The position numbers and the translations under genes are program-made. A DNA stretch of 64,000 bases, from the NCBI GenBank assembly GCA_000711775.1, contig ARYC01000462.1, positions 62,001-126,000 of the forward strand. The letters are read 5' to 3'. Positions within the stretch are counted from its first letter, which is position 1. Every line of letters begins with the position of its first letter. The notes beneath the pieces are model-generated. The model made no database searches and was not told the origin of the DNA. It worked only from the letters and a program-made list of their open reading frames with translations. Of the stretch, positions 22,299 to 35,883 are shown piece by piece. This DNA is from Oxytricha trifallax. Taxonomy: Eukaryota; Ciliophora; Spirotrichea; Sporadotrichida; Oxytrichidae.

Positions 22299-24421
22299 TT
22301 AATATTGTTAATTTGCATTTGAATTGGTTAAATGTGAAAATAAAGACAAAACTGTAATTCTATTAAATATTAATTGCCACTAATTAATCAGTTTTTAAAT
22401 CCAATTAGATATAGTACACTTTAATTTTAAATCAGATAAATAATTAATTACGACATAAAATCGTACAAACTGTATAATGTACAGTTCTTAGAAATTTGCT
22501 TTTTTAAATATTAAGGCGTACTTAATTTTTGTACAAATTGTACAATGTATGGTATTGAGAAATTAATATTTATAAAAGCATAATGTACAAAATTAAATTT
22601 GTTTATTCAGAGAGTAGTAATTTTTATTTAATGACTTAAATATGAATGTTGAAATGAGCAGAGGATAATTTGTAAAAAAATCTTATTCCCAATTTTTTAA
22701 TTATAAAATATCTCAATAAATTGAAAATTGAATCAACAATTAGGTGTGAGACCTAATGAATGCCATTACATTTTGATTGAGATCGATAAAAATTAGGCAA
22801 AGGACTCTCATACAAGAGTAGAATAGATGTCTAAAGCTACAACAAAATTTAGCCATGCTTTGATCATTTAATCAACTGTTGAGAAGAAGACAATACAATA
22901 TCAAACAATTCGCTTAACGCAGGATAGTCTTGACTTTAGCAAGTCGAAATACCTCGGATATTAGAAACTAATCAACATCCAGTTATCCTACTCAGTTGTC
23001 GCTAAAGTACAAATCAATAAGCTAATTGCTTATTACGATAAACTTACTATTTAATGTGGAGACTCTGAGAATTTTTGGGCATTTATTGATTTCTCAAAAT
23101 TACTCATGAAATCAGAAGACTCGATAATTATCTGCTAGATCATCTTCAAAATCATAATACAGGATCTCTAGAAGATTTAAGCAGCTATACAAAACTCAGC
23201 AAATAAACTAATTGCAAGCATGTACGAGAAGTATTAAGACGATTCTGAAATGTGCTAAAAGACTTTTATAAACCATAATACCCTAGGCAATTATCAATCC
23301 TTTGAACAGTAGATAATTTCCAAGGCAACTCAAAATAAACTAAGTTCCAATAAGTAGCTGGCTTTCTCCAACGAGCAGATACGCAATAACCGCATTTACA
23401 AAGACTGGATCAAAGCCTCCTGCAAGTAATGCAGAACTACGACATTTTGGACAAGCTCTACCAAGTAATTTTCCAAAAATGCCAAGATAAAATAATTGTG
23501 GTGTGGCTTTATGGACATCCATACACGGGGAATACTACGATTGAAAAGGACTTTATAAAAATCCTTATTACCGAGGACTTTAGGTTACTTAATCGCAACA
23601 TTTGCGTGGACTCTACCAAATAATATCAGAACATTATATCGTAATCATAGATAAAATCAAGAGGGGCCTATTTCACGACACAGAAAGGATAGACGAATTG
23701 AAGGGATTTTTTGAAGGTGAAAGGATACAGTAAATCTTAAGTAAAAAGAGCCACAATGTTAAATTTAAAAAGTGCCATGTGATAGAAATATCTATCCAGC
23801 TCCCATTTGACAGAATGAATGAGCATGAATAAGTCATTTGAGGCAAGGATGATGAAAACCAAGTTCACGTGCTCATGCAGAGAAAAGATTTGAATTTCCC
23901 ATTAAATGAAGCCGAGATGGCCTTTACCTTCAATAACGACTGATCGATGACGAAGACAAAGATTTGCTCGTGGTCTAGCCAACCGCCGCAGAAAACGCAT
24001 ATATGGAGGAAGAAAATGCCAGGCCTAAGGAATATATAAAATTAAATAAATGCTACCATTTTACAAGCTTATATAGTTAAACAATAATCGTAAAAGTAAT
24101 AACTACTCTCTGAATAAACTAATTTCATTCTGTACATTATGCTTTTATAAATATTAATTTCTCAAAACCATACATTGTACTATTTGTACAAAAATTAAGT
24201 ACGCCTTAATATTTAAAAAAGCAAATTTCTAAGAACTGTACTTTATACAGTTTGTACGATTTTTTTTCATAATTAATTATTTACCTGATTTACAATTAAA
24301 GTGTACCATATCTAATTGGATTTAAAAACTGATTAATTAGTGGAAGTTAATATTTAATTGAATTACAGTTATGTCTTTATTTTCACATTTTACCAATTCA
24401 AATGTAATTTATCAATATTAA
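22299..24421 (+). mobile_element. Element with ~310 bp inverted repeats and one P-loop gene
   Basis: Inverted repeats 22299-22620 and 24108-24421 are about 85-90% identical and contain several TGTACA-type motifs. They enclose a single plus-strand gene. A much shorter relative lies at 56.87-57.82 kb. The layout (single gene, long inverted repeats, ~2.1 kb) recalls small elements with a replication-initiator or SF3-helicase-like protein, but the family is not established. The gene looks broken, with about two breaks; the element is probably old. Confidence 0.65.
22829..23950 (+). pseudogene. P-loop protein of the inverted-repeat element, broken
   Basis: Begins near MSKATTKFSHALIIQS. The first ~200 residues are helical and charged. 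The middle carries VVWLYGHPYTGNTTIEKDF, a degenerate GxxxxGNTT-type P-loop followed by a helix, as in replication-initiator ATPases. The C-terminal part has KKCHVIEISIQLPFDR and DLNFPLNEAEMAF, shared with the small protein at 57.3-57.5 kb. It looks broken (about two breaks). A possible relationship to viral or plasmid Rep proteins is inference only. Confidence 0.5.
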
Positions 24422-25130
24422 TTAAGTTTCTTGTCGATCCAAGGAAAATTCAGCCCTTTCTTAATAAAATCTAAATTCATTAATAAATAACGAATATTCT
24501 TGTTTTATTCCACTTTATCTATTGAATATTCAGTAAATTATTGATAAAATAAATATTTTAATTGTAAATAATTAATATAACTGTATTATTTTTTTTTATT
24601 ATTTCGCGAATTATCAAGAGATTAATTATTTTATTAATAAACAATGAAAATTATATTTTATTATTTTATTTGATTCTTTGAGTATATTACTTTTTTTTCA
24701 CTTATAAATAGACTTAATTTAAGAATTGAAGACTGTTTATTTTTATCTTATTAGCTTATTATAATGTTTAATACAAACCAAATAAAAATAATTGTAAATA
24801 TAGGCATATCTTCTATTTCAAATTTTTATTAAAAAATATTCTATTTATTTTAGTAAGATTGTTTATCTTATGTATAATGTTACTCACATAATTATGGCGA
24901 GGTTTTATATGGTTTTTTAATTTTTAAATGATCTATTTAAAATTTATAAAATTAAATACGAAGAAACATTATATATTTTAAAACGGAGTTAAAAAGTTAA
25001 TTATGATTTCACTGATATTATTTATAAACATTTTTCTTACAATATGAGGTTTATTCTCATTACTAGTTATTATTATTAATAATATAAGTAAAACTCATAG
25101 TTTTTGCAGATTACATTTAAATATATTGAA
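24422..25130. other. AT-rich DNA, no gene seen
   Basis: No coding frame of convincing composition. Confidence 0.4.
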
Positions 25131-25501
25131 CCATTAATAATTCAAAAGTCTTGTAGTATTTCAGACAGATTGAAACTACATACGATCTGAAATAAATATA
25201 AAATAGGCAATATTTTTGCATGAAGCCAAATAATATTAATAAATCTTTCATGTAGAGTGAATTTATAAAGTGAAGGAAGCAAAGTTCTTAAGAATGAATA
25301 TAAACTTAAATCCCAAATTGCCATTGATAATAACATGGAATGAGATAAGGAATCAGACAGAATTTTATTAAAGACTTACTTGATCAAGTAATTAATAAGT
25401 TCGTGAAACAATAAATGTAGTTTCATTGAGGTAATTTCTGATTTATAAATACACTCCACTCACACTCCAACTAATAATAAAAAATAGAAGAAAATTACCA
25501 A

Positions 25502-25957
25502 ATGGAAACAAAAGTAATAAGAAAAGAATAAAAAGTATTCCTAATTAAATTTTAAGGAATGTAATAAAATTTATAGAAAGTAGCACAGCTGATATCATTA
25601 TGTAGCTAGTTCAGAACAACACGAATTAAATAAGACCTTGGAGAATACTGGAGTTTAAATATAAGCAAAAGTCAGGTATTCAAAACGAATCAAAATGTAG
25701 AAAAGTAAAAAATTATTAATTACAAAACATGTAATTTAAACGATTATGGTAGACAGCTAAGGGAGGACACTTTTGATTAACGGGATGAGCCAATATTGTA
25801 TTTTCCACAAACATTTGAAAATAAAACCATAAATAGAGTTGCAATCTAACCAACTAAGCAGGGAGGATACAAGATATCCAAAAATAATTATTAAATCAGA
25901 TTCCTGATCTAAATGAAAAGACATAGATTGTAATCTTAGCAAAATGACCTTGATTGA
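25502..25957 (+). CDS. Hypothetical 151-residue ORF
   Basis: ATG 25502 to TGA 25955 with UAR=Gln: METKVIRKEQKVFLIKFQG, KQDLGEYWSLNISKSQVFK, QLREDTFDQRDEPILYFPQT, ENKTINRVAIQPTKQGGYKI. 151 codons without TGA is unlikely but not impossible by chance here. The same phase has several TGAs upstream to 25.13 kb. It may be the first part of the kelch-like gene further on. Confidence 0.4.
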
Positions 25958-26819
25958 CGAAAGGAAAAGAGGACTAAAGCTCTAGAAATATCATCAAAAT
26001 ATTAGCAAATTTATCAGAGTATCATTCATTAGAGACTGAAAGTTCAATTTTATGGAGAAAATTAAAAAAAAAGAATGAAGAAAGTTGAATATCCAAAACA
26101 AAGAATAGGAATAAAAGTAAAAAAATACTTAAGATATAAAGCATAAAGCAAGATAGATCATAATTATAATTATATTGACTAATTTAACAGAGAAAATAAA
26201 AAGAAACTACAAAGCATAAATAGATATACGTAATCATAAAAAAGGCTAACATCAAAAGATGAGCTACAGAAGTATGACAGCCACACGACAAACCTAGTCA
26301 AAAAAGGGGAAATAATATAATGGAGAAAGAAAAAGAGATTCGATTTGGAGATTGAGATATGAGCAGAAACTTATTAGGATTAGGGCTTAGAGGAGGAAAG
26401 CCAAAGCCACGAAGGTTCCAGGATCCATGCTTTATCCTTTCTTATTTAGATTGTTTTTGAGGCCTCTGCAGTTGAATCAGATTGGGAAAATCTCAAAAGG
26501 GAGATGAGATAGAATTTCAAGTTTTAGCAAAGAAAGTGAGTACATTTTTAAATTTCATCGAAATTTAGTTAGTTTGTGCCAGAGCTTTAAAGACACGGGA
26601 AATGCAAAGAATAAAGGGGAGTGCAATTCTAAATAGATAGCTATGGTATTTCATACTCCATAAGATCGCTGAGAAAATCGAATAATTATAACTCAAATGT
26701 CCAAAACTTCAGTGACCAAAAATCTAAAAATAAATATGTTATTTAAAAGCTTTCTGAGGATAATTAAAACGAACCTAAGATTTAAGATCAGTTACTCTAA
26801 ATAAAAGAGAATTGAGTTC

Positions 26820-27562
26820 ATCAAACTATGAGGATGGGACTCTTTAATTAAAGGCGACCCAATAGGTGATAACACATCTTTTTTAGATGTTTTATGTATC
26901 ATGTCTAGGATTTGACGAAGTCATCCATACCATACCGAATAGGATGGAAGTCTATGACCTAGAGGATGGTGAAAATATTATGCTGCCTAACCTCGTGAAC
27001 AAATATAGAAAAGACACTAAAAACGAAGTTAAAACAATAGATTGAATTCTTGATAAAGAAAGGGTAAGTGAGGAAAAACTGTTGTCAGAAAATAACATCA
27101 ACATTTGAGATTGAAAAATGATAAATAGAAATATATTTTTTTTATCCGAGCAATCACTTCAAGGAGGATATTAAAGACTTAAATAAAATGTTTAAGTTGA
27201 TATAGAGGGTACAAAGCAATAAGCACAGACCAACACAGATGATCCTATAATTTATCTTTTTAAATAAAAATAGAATAATTTAAAAAGAGAAAGTGTGGAG
27301 AATAAGTGAATTCAAAGATAGAGAATAGCATATCCTGAAGTCTACTATAAGATACAGAGAGAGTCATACTACAAGCATGCTGCTAAAGCACAATCAAAAA
27401 CTGCTAGAATTGGACCATTGGAATATGACTAATGAGTCGAAGAAGATGGTGATATTTGATATGAGGAAACAAGAGTGGAGTTTAGACGTGTTGTATAAGC
27501 ACATCAGATAGTTCAACCCCACAACCTTAAAAATAAAATGGAGTAAAAGAATTTGTGATTGA
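26820..27562 (+). pseudogene. Kelch-like beta-propeller fragments
   Basis: Two phases carry kelch-like blade ends. 26820-27045 reads SCLGFDEVIHTIPNRMEVYD then LEDGENIMLPNLVNKYRKD, matching the kelch pattern of a name-and-DL segment followed by a hydrophobic-Pro strand. About 27275-27562 reads ELDHWNMTNESKKMVIFDMR then KQEWSLDVLYKHI, again a V-F-D...W kelch blade. They are separated by AT-rich sequence and TGAs, so this is either a decayed gene or segments split by IESs. Only two blades are visible of the usual five to seven. Confidence 0.4.
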
Positions 27563-28039
27563 CAAGATTACACTAAACAAAGATATAAATCAAGTAACAT
27601 ACCCAGAAGATTGTGAGTGATGGTAATCTTAATCGTATATCATCTAGCATTCGAACTCAAAGGATAAGAGTATTTCAAATTTACGCTAAGACTGGTCTAC
27701 ATTTAAATATAAATACACAATATGATGTAAAATTTAAAGGCTGAGTACATCAAAATAAAAATCAGAAAATTAGGTATCGGAATAAAAAAAGAAGAACTTG
27801 AGAAAAATACTGAAAGATAAAGTATGGCATAATTGGATCAAATAGATCAAGAATTTGACACAGAAGTGATTAACTAATACTCCCATTTAGACTAAAAGGA
27901 TGAATTAGTTCAGAAGCAAGCCAAAGAAATTATAATTTATAATATGAAATTAAAAAATTTAATTAAAATAATACATATTAATAGGACTGGCCAAAATAAC
28001 TAATTAAAACCTTTATTTATTCAAAAATATTCGAATAAA

Positions 28040-28320
28040 TCAATAGTATGTGGAAGTACAGGACACACATTAATTGTAAGTTACAAAAATTATATCTTTA
28101 ATTTTTATTTTTAGTGGTCCTACTACCTGGTAAGATCACTGGTGTAGTTGGACTAGTGATTTACTGGGCAATAGAGAGGAAAGTTTTAAGTCTTTATAGA
28201 TAATTATGATGAAGATAATGCCGATGAAGAAGAAGATTTAACGATATTAGAGTGATTTCAATTTTTTATAGGAATAATAAGTTTTAGTTTTAATGTTAAT
28301 GCAAAAATTATTAATTTAAA
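28040..28320 (+). other. Recurrent intron-bearing module, copy 3
   Basis: Exon-like TGTGGAAGTACAGGACACAC, then GTAAGTTACAAAAATTATATC...TTTTTAG, then TGGTCCTACTACCTGGTAAG and an acidic GATGAAGATAATGCCGATG tail shared nearly base for base with copy 4 at 48.9 kb. The MORN core is not preserved. It sits between kelch-like pieces and the 28.4 kb island. Confidence 0.45.
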
Positions 28321-28371
28321 GTTTTCAAATTTTATATCATGATTCCAATTTGATGAGGAAGGAGAAAATTG

Positions 28372-28611
28372 AGAGGGGAAATTCAGTGAATTTAGGGAAG
28401 ATCTAGCAGAGTTTGAGTGGCACTTCTCAAATGATGGATCATAAGCTGCAATCTAAGAGAGTGAGTAAATAATGAAAGAACTGAACAGGGTTGAGGCAAG
28501 CGATAACATTCCCAGAATGAAAGAATAAGCATAAATCGGAACCCAGGAAGTGGGATCCGAGAAGATTCAAAATGCAACGAAGGAACAAATGAAGGGACAC
28601 AGAATAAAAAG
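28372..28611 (+). CDS. Coding island, acidic
   Basis: About 80 plus-strand codons with strongly coding composition: KFSEFREDLAEFEWHFSNDG, ESEQIMKELNRVEASDNIPR, EQAQIGTQEVGSEKIQNATK, EQMKGHRIKS. AT-rich sequence flanks it. No family recognised. Confidence 0.45.
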
Positions 28612-28619
28612 TATTGAAT

Positions 28620-29845
28620 TATATTTATTTCAGATGTACTCCTATCTCGTATTTGATTTAAAATTATGCTATTTTCTTTCCAAAGTGATTTACTTAAAAA
28701 CTAATTTAATTATAAATTAAAATAGTTACATTTAAATTGCTGAATTGGCGATCTTGGCATCATTTAATATATCATTTAAAAATAATTTAATTTTTAATTG
28801 GTTGTATAATTTTATGGCATTCGGTGATCGAGAATAATGAGATGAAATAGTAAAGCAAATAAATTTCAGATAAGTTTGAAATTTTAGTCAAATGATGCCA
28901 ATGATCGTCAAATTAAGCCAATTTAAACTTCCATGATTTTAATTTATAATTAATTATTTTTATAATAAATATATTCAAATTCAAATGTTTGTTAAGATAA
29001 TAGATAAATAGCTTTAACTTACTATTTAAATTATATCTCTTAAATTTGTCTTTAATAATATAATTAATAATTTATAACTTATTTAAAGTAGAATTCGTTC
29101 TAAAAAGCTATTTATTTTATCAATTTATTTAAAGTTTAATTTCCAAGTATTTTTTTATATATTCTAATTATAAAATAAATTGTTAACAATCATGAAATAA
29201 TGAAATTCAAAATTTTTTAAGTGCTTTTAATAATAAAAATTTATTATTATTTATTTTATAGTGCAAATACGACTTAAAATTTTAACATTTTTTTCAACTT
29301 TGATACTGCATTTTCAACTTTGGTTCATTTCATCATATATTTGAAGATTTTATATATCCCTACCATGAATGAAAAATAATTAAGCATATCCAATAAATTT
29401 GAGCAACTATGTTATTAAATTTCATGGGAACTCTCATTTACAAATAACAACTATCTATTATTTCATATGAATTAATATTTGTTACTTATAAAACCCCAAA
29501 GATCAATTAAGACAAGAAGATTGTGGTTACGAACAATTAAATTAAGAATTAATAATTATTGGATGAAATTAAATATAATTAGGGTAAAATCAAATTTAAA
29601 CACCCTGATTGGACTCATTTATAAGGACAATTAATCGAGCCAATAGTTTTAATGATTAGCCAAAATATTAAAACTTTTTGGCAAAAATAATTTATTCTTA
29701 ATTTAATTGTTCTTTAACCTAATCTTCGAATCTTAATTGATCTATGGGGTTTTTCTAAAAAGTATAAAATAATTTATTCGAGTATAAAAACAATTTCAAA
29801 AGGTTTAAAATAAAAATTTTGAGTCTAAGTGAAAGCATTCATAAA
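28620..29845. other. AT-rich DNA, no gene seen
   Basis: No frame of coding composition; long A/T tracts. Confidence 0.45.
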
Positions 29846-29849
29846 AATT

Positions 29850-31236
29850 GAGTCTGGTTATTTAGACCTCGCTGAGCACGAATATTGAATTAGAATCAAT
29901 TTATCATAAAAACGGGCAAAGATAAAAGCAAAGTAAGCTTTCTTCAGCAATTTCCTTCTATAATCCTTAACTCTTCATTTTTTGGGTTTTGAGGACCTCA
30001 AAAGAGGACAAGGATATTCATGAGGTGACCTGGAATTAAGCAAATCCACTAAATTTGGGCTCATGAAGAAGAACGTTACACTGGAACTCCAGATATATAG
30101 TCATTTTCAAAAGCTATAGGGGGGTCATTTTATAAATTTAATAATTCAGTTTTAACTATTTATTAATTATATCTTTTATCATACTAATTTCCTATATATA
30201 ATCTCTTTTGAATGCTTAAAATATTTCTTTTTTTATTTCCATACATTTATATATTTTTTATTATTCACATTTTCTTAAACTGATTTTTCTATATATTTTA
30301 ATGCTGTTTTCAATAATTGTTTCAAAGTGCTGATTTTGCTTTAACTACATATATATTAAATTTTACTATTTTGAGTTATATTAATTTATATAAATTATGA
30401 TTTCTTCTTACTTTATCTATTTCATTAAAATTTTTCTTTTATTATACCTTTATAGCTATAAAACCACTAAAATATTAACATATTTTTGTGAAAAAATATC
30501 TAAAATATATAAACACGTTTATTTTAATTTCTGTAGAGTTCTAGTTGTTATTAATTTGAAAACTTAGCCTGAATGGCTAGTAAATACACTATAATTTTTA
30601 AATATATATATATTCCATATGTGGCTATAGTAAGATCAATTTATTCAAAGAAATAAAAAAAGTGAGTTTATTTTTCTATGACATTTAACAAATCATAATA
30701 TATAATTTCATTGTGTTATAAGACATAACTAATGAAATCTATGCTAAATATATTAATTTATTTAATATTTTAAATATATAAAAGTTTTTAACTTTCTTAG
30801 CATTATAATATTCATTACATCAATCAATTATAATAAAATATATCAAAATATTTTGATATAGCAATATCAACTTTGATAACGACAAAACGATTATGGTTGC
30901 CTTATAATCATATTTGTTTTATATTAAACATTAACCCTGATAATAAAAACACTTTGATCGTTCATTTATGAACATGATTTTTGACAATTAATTAAGAAAC
31001 CAAGATTTATATTCTTTGTAAGTTTCTCAGTAATAGTGGATTTGCTTAATTCCAGGTCACCTCATGAATATCCTTGTCCTCTTTTGACCCTATAAAACCC
31101 AAAAATAAAGAGTTAAGGATTATATAAGGAAATTACTGAAGAAAGCTTATTTTGCTTTTATCTTTGCTCGTTTTGATGATAAATTGATTCTTATTCGATA
31201 TTCGTGCTCAGCGAGGTCTAAATAACCAGACTCGGT
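29850..31236. mobile_element. 1.4 kb non-autonomous element with ~205 bp inverted repeats
   Basis: 29850-30055 (GAGTCTGGTTATTTAGACC...GGAATTAAGCAAATCCAC) is repeated inverted at 31030-31236 with roughly 90% identity. The arms are richer in GC than the ~970 bp interior, which is AT-rich and without a gene. Size, long arms and lack of coding sequence fit a non-autonomous inverted-repeat transposon. No autonomous partner is seen in the window. Confidence 0.75.
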
Positions 31237-31719
31237 ATTTCCCGGTATTTATAGGAACTATGAGCTCGATGGTGCATGTTGGCTGCGTACATGGATATTT
31301 TTACATTTTTTTAAAAAGTATTTGTTTTTGCTTAAGCATACTTTATTTACATTTAGTTTTGTATGAATTAGTAATTTATTAATAAAAAATATTAGAAATA
31401 AAGTTTGAATTTTGATTATATTAAATTCAAATTATTCCTTAGAATTAACACGAATAACTTACAGATAACTAATTAAAGTAACAAATCTTTAAAATAATAA
31501 AATTATTTGCATATAATAAATCATTTAATTAAAATGAAATACAATTATTAATTTAACTTTCTTAATAGTGGAGAAGTAATTTGATAAATGAGAAATATTT
31601 TGATTATTTACGATTAAAATTGTTATTATAAATTATTAATATAATAGATATGGGAGCGAATAGTAAAAATATAATATTTTTAACTTGCGCCCCTATTATA
31701 TAGTATTGTAGGAATACTT

Positions 31720-32105
31720 TTATTTTGGGAACTTAAATTAAAAATAAATAAATATTAATCTAAATTATTGGCAGTTAAATTTCTGGAAACCCTGAAAAAT
31801 GGTACTTGTTCAATAGAGAATTAAAAATTAGCTGGACTTTACTAGTGGCAGTACCCCACTATTGCATTTCTGAAGCGAGATATCTTGTCTTTAATTTTTT
31901 GTGATTTGTTTAGTTGATTTTAATGCCAAAATTAAAGTCGAGATATCTCGCTTCAGGAATGCAATAGTGGGGTACCGCCAATTGTAAAGTCCAGCTAATT
32001 TTTAATTCTCTATCGAACAAGTACCATATTGTTATGGTTTCCAGAAATTTAACTGCCAATAATTTAATATTTTAATATTTATTTGTTTTTAATTTAATTT
32101 CCCAA
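31720..32105. repeat. Foldback element with ~170 bp arms
   Basis: The left arm (GGCAGTTAAATTTCTGGAAA...GAGATATC) pairs with the right arm around an AT-rich loop near 31895-31930. The inner arm, containing CCCCACTATTGCATT and GAAGCGAGATATC, is almost perfect. No gene. It would form a long hairpin if transcribed. Confidence 0.75.
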
Positions 32106-32560
32106 ATCAATTGTATTCTTACATTATTTAACAAAAATCAAGATAATATTAAACAAATAACGATGAAATTTTGCTGATAATGATTAATTAATAATTTCAA
32201 TTATTTTAAGAATTTAAATATTTAAAATTCATTCACTATTTCGAATGAATAATAAATAATATCAAAGAAGATAAAGAAAATTTAAATTTAATAAAAAATT
32301 AAAGTATTAATTACATTAAAATAAAAAATTTATATATAGCATAATAATATATTTCTTATTCATCAGTATATTTTATTATATATTTTAGCGGTAAACAAAA
32401 TTTGATTATTATAAACGTTAAATGCTGAAAATTCCTTAATAAAAATAAAATAAATAGGAATAAAAGACAATTTTAAGTAAAAGATGTTATAGCTGTTAGA
32501 ATTGGAGTTTGTTAAATTAAAATTTATTCTCAATTAAATTCATAATTATTATAATAAAGT

Positions 32561-32646
32561 CCAGGTTGCTTTTTAATAAAGGACTCTACTACTACTACTA
32601 CTACTACTACTTCAGGACTCTAATTAGGTATTAAAAAGCAACCTGG
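32561..32646. repeat. 86 bp palindrome around an ACT trinucleotide run
   Basis: CCAGGTTGCTTTTTAATA at the left end and its inverted copy TATTAAAAAGCAACCTGG at the right enclose AGGACTCT, a run of about nine ACT repeats, and AGGACTCT again. A very short MITE-like or hairpin sequence. Confidence 0.65.
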
Positions 32647-32890
32647 AAAATTAAGATCTTTAATGATTAATTAATATTAATAACTCCCAATTAAATTTTA
32701 TTTCATACTCCATACCCACTATGTCAATGCTTTCGGAAGACATAGAATGTCATCATTAAAGAAGAGCTAGTCGTGCTCCTCTATACAGTTCTCCCCTTCA
32801 GTCCTGCATCACCTCTACGCATCCGCCTCCAGGTCCACGTCCGCTGCACGCCAACATATTACTGAAAAATTACACAACCTACTGTAGCTG

Positions 32891-35170
32891 ATGAGTCAAA
32901 AACACCACCCACCAAGGACGATGAAAGAAACTGTGGAAGCCATTCTGTGTGAAGAAAACTCGACAATGCACTCACAAATAGTTCAAGATGAAATAGAGGC
33001 AAAGTTTATGGGAAGGGATCTTTTCCCACGCGTGAAGATTAAGAGAGGAGCTAACCTTGTAGATGATGAAACAAACGAAGATTTGACGATGGCAGACCAT
33101 ACTCGATGAGTGGTTTCCAGCGATTAGAAAAATAAAGATTGGTATTCAAACTACGACTTGGAGTTTATTAACACTCCATCACACTAGCACACCAAGGACT
33201 CTCCTAGGAAGTATCAGTCATACCTTCCGACGATGACTTATAGTCAGATAGATTGGTTTAAGAAGTGCCAGCTTCCTCATACACTAAAAATCATTAAATT
33301 GGGAGCCAAAAACGAAAATTACAAACGACATTATTACAGAAGAACAAATTAAACAATTCAATAAATAACTATTTAGTCCAAAGATTTACAAAATAAAATA
33401 ACCGCAATCAGCAAGTAGAGACATCTAAAAAGAATGAAACTTTAAGATAAAGACCTTCAAGAAAAATACATCAAACCATCTCAAGACCAAGTTCATTTAG
33501 AGAAGTATAACAAGCTAACCATTCAGCTGATTAAGGAGGCTTAACGCAAGGAGAGTGACGCCCTGAGAGACTAATTACTCTACGCAACCTATGGATTGAA
33601 TGCTATTTCAAGATCAAAAGAGTCTCGCCTTTCCAAGGAGGACTTAAAGGGTCACATTTGCTGCAAAAATCTTATTAGGAGTCGCCTATTTAAAAAAAAG
33701 CAGATTCTATATACACAGTCCCACCTGTGTCTTGAAACCTGAGTTTCGATAATATATTGGGTAGATTTAAAGAAGAGTCATCGATGTCATTCAGCGGCTT
33801 CACAAAGTTCCATAGGAGTCACTTTCAAAATTCATCAATACTTTGTTCAAGGATAAACTGGAGACAAACTGATTCTCAAAAATAACTTTAAGAATAGTCG
33901 ACGACGCATGGAAAATCTAGCACTCTAAACTACTTAATAGAACATTAGAAAGAAGTCGAATTTATCCCACCACTCATAACTTTGTGTTGCAAAAGAGGAC
34001 CCTTGGTAGAACAAAATTTAAAACAACCCTGTCATAAGAAAACAATCATCTACGAAACTCTACAACCATCACCGCAAAAAGTAAGTCTAAGGATCTCTAT
34101 TAAATTATTAGCCTTTAAGTAAACGAACTCAATCTTAAAGCTGACGTGCTAAATAATAAGTTTAATTAAGAATATGCTGAATTCGAACGGTAAGTGTAGA
34201 AGGAAATATAGAAAGGACCGATCCCCTTAACGAAAGATAGCTCATTGTATGACAAATAAATTGTAAAGAAAATCCTAGAGAGCAACTCTTTGAGATCTAA
34301 AACACTTGCTATAATGGACTCCCTTAAAAGTAATTTTAAATAGACTGATCATCACGAATAGTGGGGTAACGAATTAACTTCTCTATTTTTTGAAGTCACT
34401 AGAAGAATGGAGAGATTTGGTGAAATCTAAGAAACATGACCTGCTCCAGCAATTAGTGAAGCTTGAAGGCATAATAGATTAGGGTGAACTTGTAGATATT
34501 TCTCCACTCATGGACCCCCTCTTTTTAGAGTTTATTCCAAAGAAAGAATGCATAGTAAAACCGCTTTACGTTTCTAAAAGCAAGAAACATTAGAATAGAG
34601 TCAGTCCTAATTAATTCATGCCGTAGTGGGCTGCTCTGCATGAGCAACTAAGAAACAACCTAATGATAGTAGATAGGGTTGTAAAATATACCATAGTTTA
34701 AACTGAAGAGTATAAGCTCGTGCCCATTCTTTGCCTTGAGAAAATAACGAAAAATCCAAACTTGGCATTTCAGAAACTGAAAAATTTAAGCAATAATCAA
34801 TAGGAGTCTACTACTCGCAAAATAGAATGGCAATCATGGGCAGTAACCAGAAAGCTTACCTCGTAGTAGGTAGTCTTGGAACAAATGGAATAGCACTTAT
34901 CATATGTAATTAAGAAGGCAAAAGTCAAAGTATCTACTTTAAGACAAGCGGCAACATGGTTAAAGACTTTACCTCCTATGCTAGCATAGCTCACGCTCTG
35001 GGAGAACAAGGAAGCGGATCCAAACTTTACGATGATAATGGGAAAGCAATGCGAGCCTGTTGCTTAATTCTAGAGCTTGCTTATTGGAAGACGACAAAGG
35101 AAGGGATGTTGTTTATGATTACAGTATAGAAATTTAATACACCTCATTCAAACAAGGTAAACAGCAAATG
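32891..35170 (+). pseudogene. Long unrecognised gene, broken
   Basis: ATG 32891 opens MSQKHHPPRTMKETVEAI. The same phase continues to 33742 with one in-frame TGA at 33107 (DWYSNYDLEFINTPSHQ, TYSQIDWFKKCQLPHTLK, LEKYNKLTIQLIKEAQRKES). A second phase runs to 34439 with one in-frame TGA (RRVIDVIQRLHKVPQESLSK, ITLRIVDDAWKI, LQVNELNLKADVLNNKFNQE). Two further phases give DISPLMDPLFLEFIPKKE and MAIMGSNQKAYLVVGSLGTN, YASIAHALGEQGSGSKLYDD. In all about 740 codons with at least three frameshifts. The N-terminal half is coiled-coil-like; the C-terminal domain is unknown. It could be the third gene of element F or of a separate element. Confidence 0.55.
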
Positions 35171-35883
35171 ATTACTAAAAATACGGAGATAAATTCATCA
35201 TCTGCTCACAAAAGATCACTATCGGATAACGAAGAAGCTGCTGCTAAAAACAAAATCATATAAATGGAATGATCAAACGAGGTTTCGCTAGCATTTCTGT
35301 GGCCTACTTATTTCGAAGATTACTCAGATGATTATATTAAATGAGATAACAAACAAGTATAATTTTCTGGACATATTCAGGTTAAATGAGAACTCAACGA
35401 GGTGAGATTTTCATGTACTAGCACTGATTAAATATACCTATTACGCAACTGTTTAAATGACTTCTAAATAATAAGACATGCACTTCGCTCACTTTATTAA
35501 ATCTTCTCTAGAACATCCTCACACCTAAGCTTTTAATTACAAATAACTTTTTTTACTCACTATATCCTCCCTACTAGCTTTTATAATTATACTGTTCCTC
35601 TTACTTCGTTTATCCTATTAGATTTGGGTCCTCTTTGAGAATGATAGAGAAAGAACATGCAGATTGATTATTCGGATTGCAGATTCAAGTTGAGGGAGAA
35701 GGAAGACTAAATAAACTCTGATTAGAGATTCTAGCAACTCTTTCTTAAATGGCAACCAATCCTTTGTTAAAGGCATTTGACTCAAAGTAATAAGAATAAG
35801 TCAAAATGGTCTTTTTGATTTATGTTCAAGCTAAAGGAGTAAATGAGAGTAAATGACTTTTGGTTATTTAAAATTTATCATTT

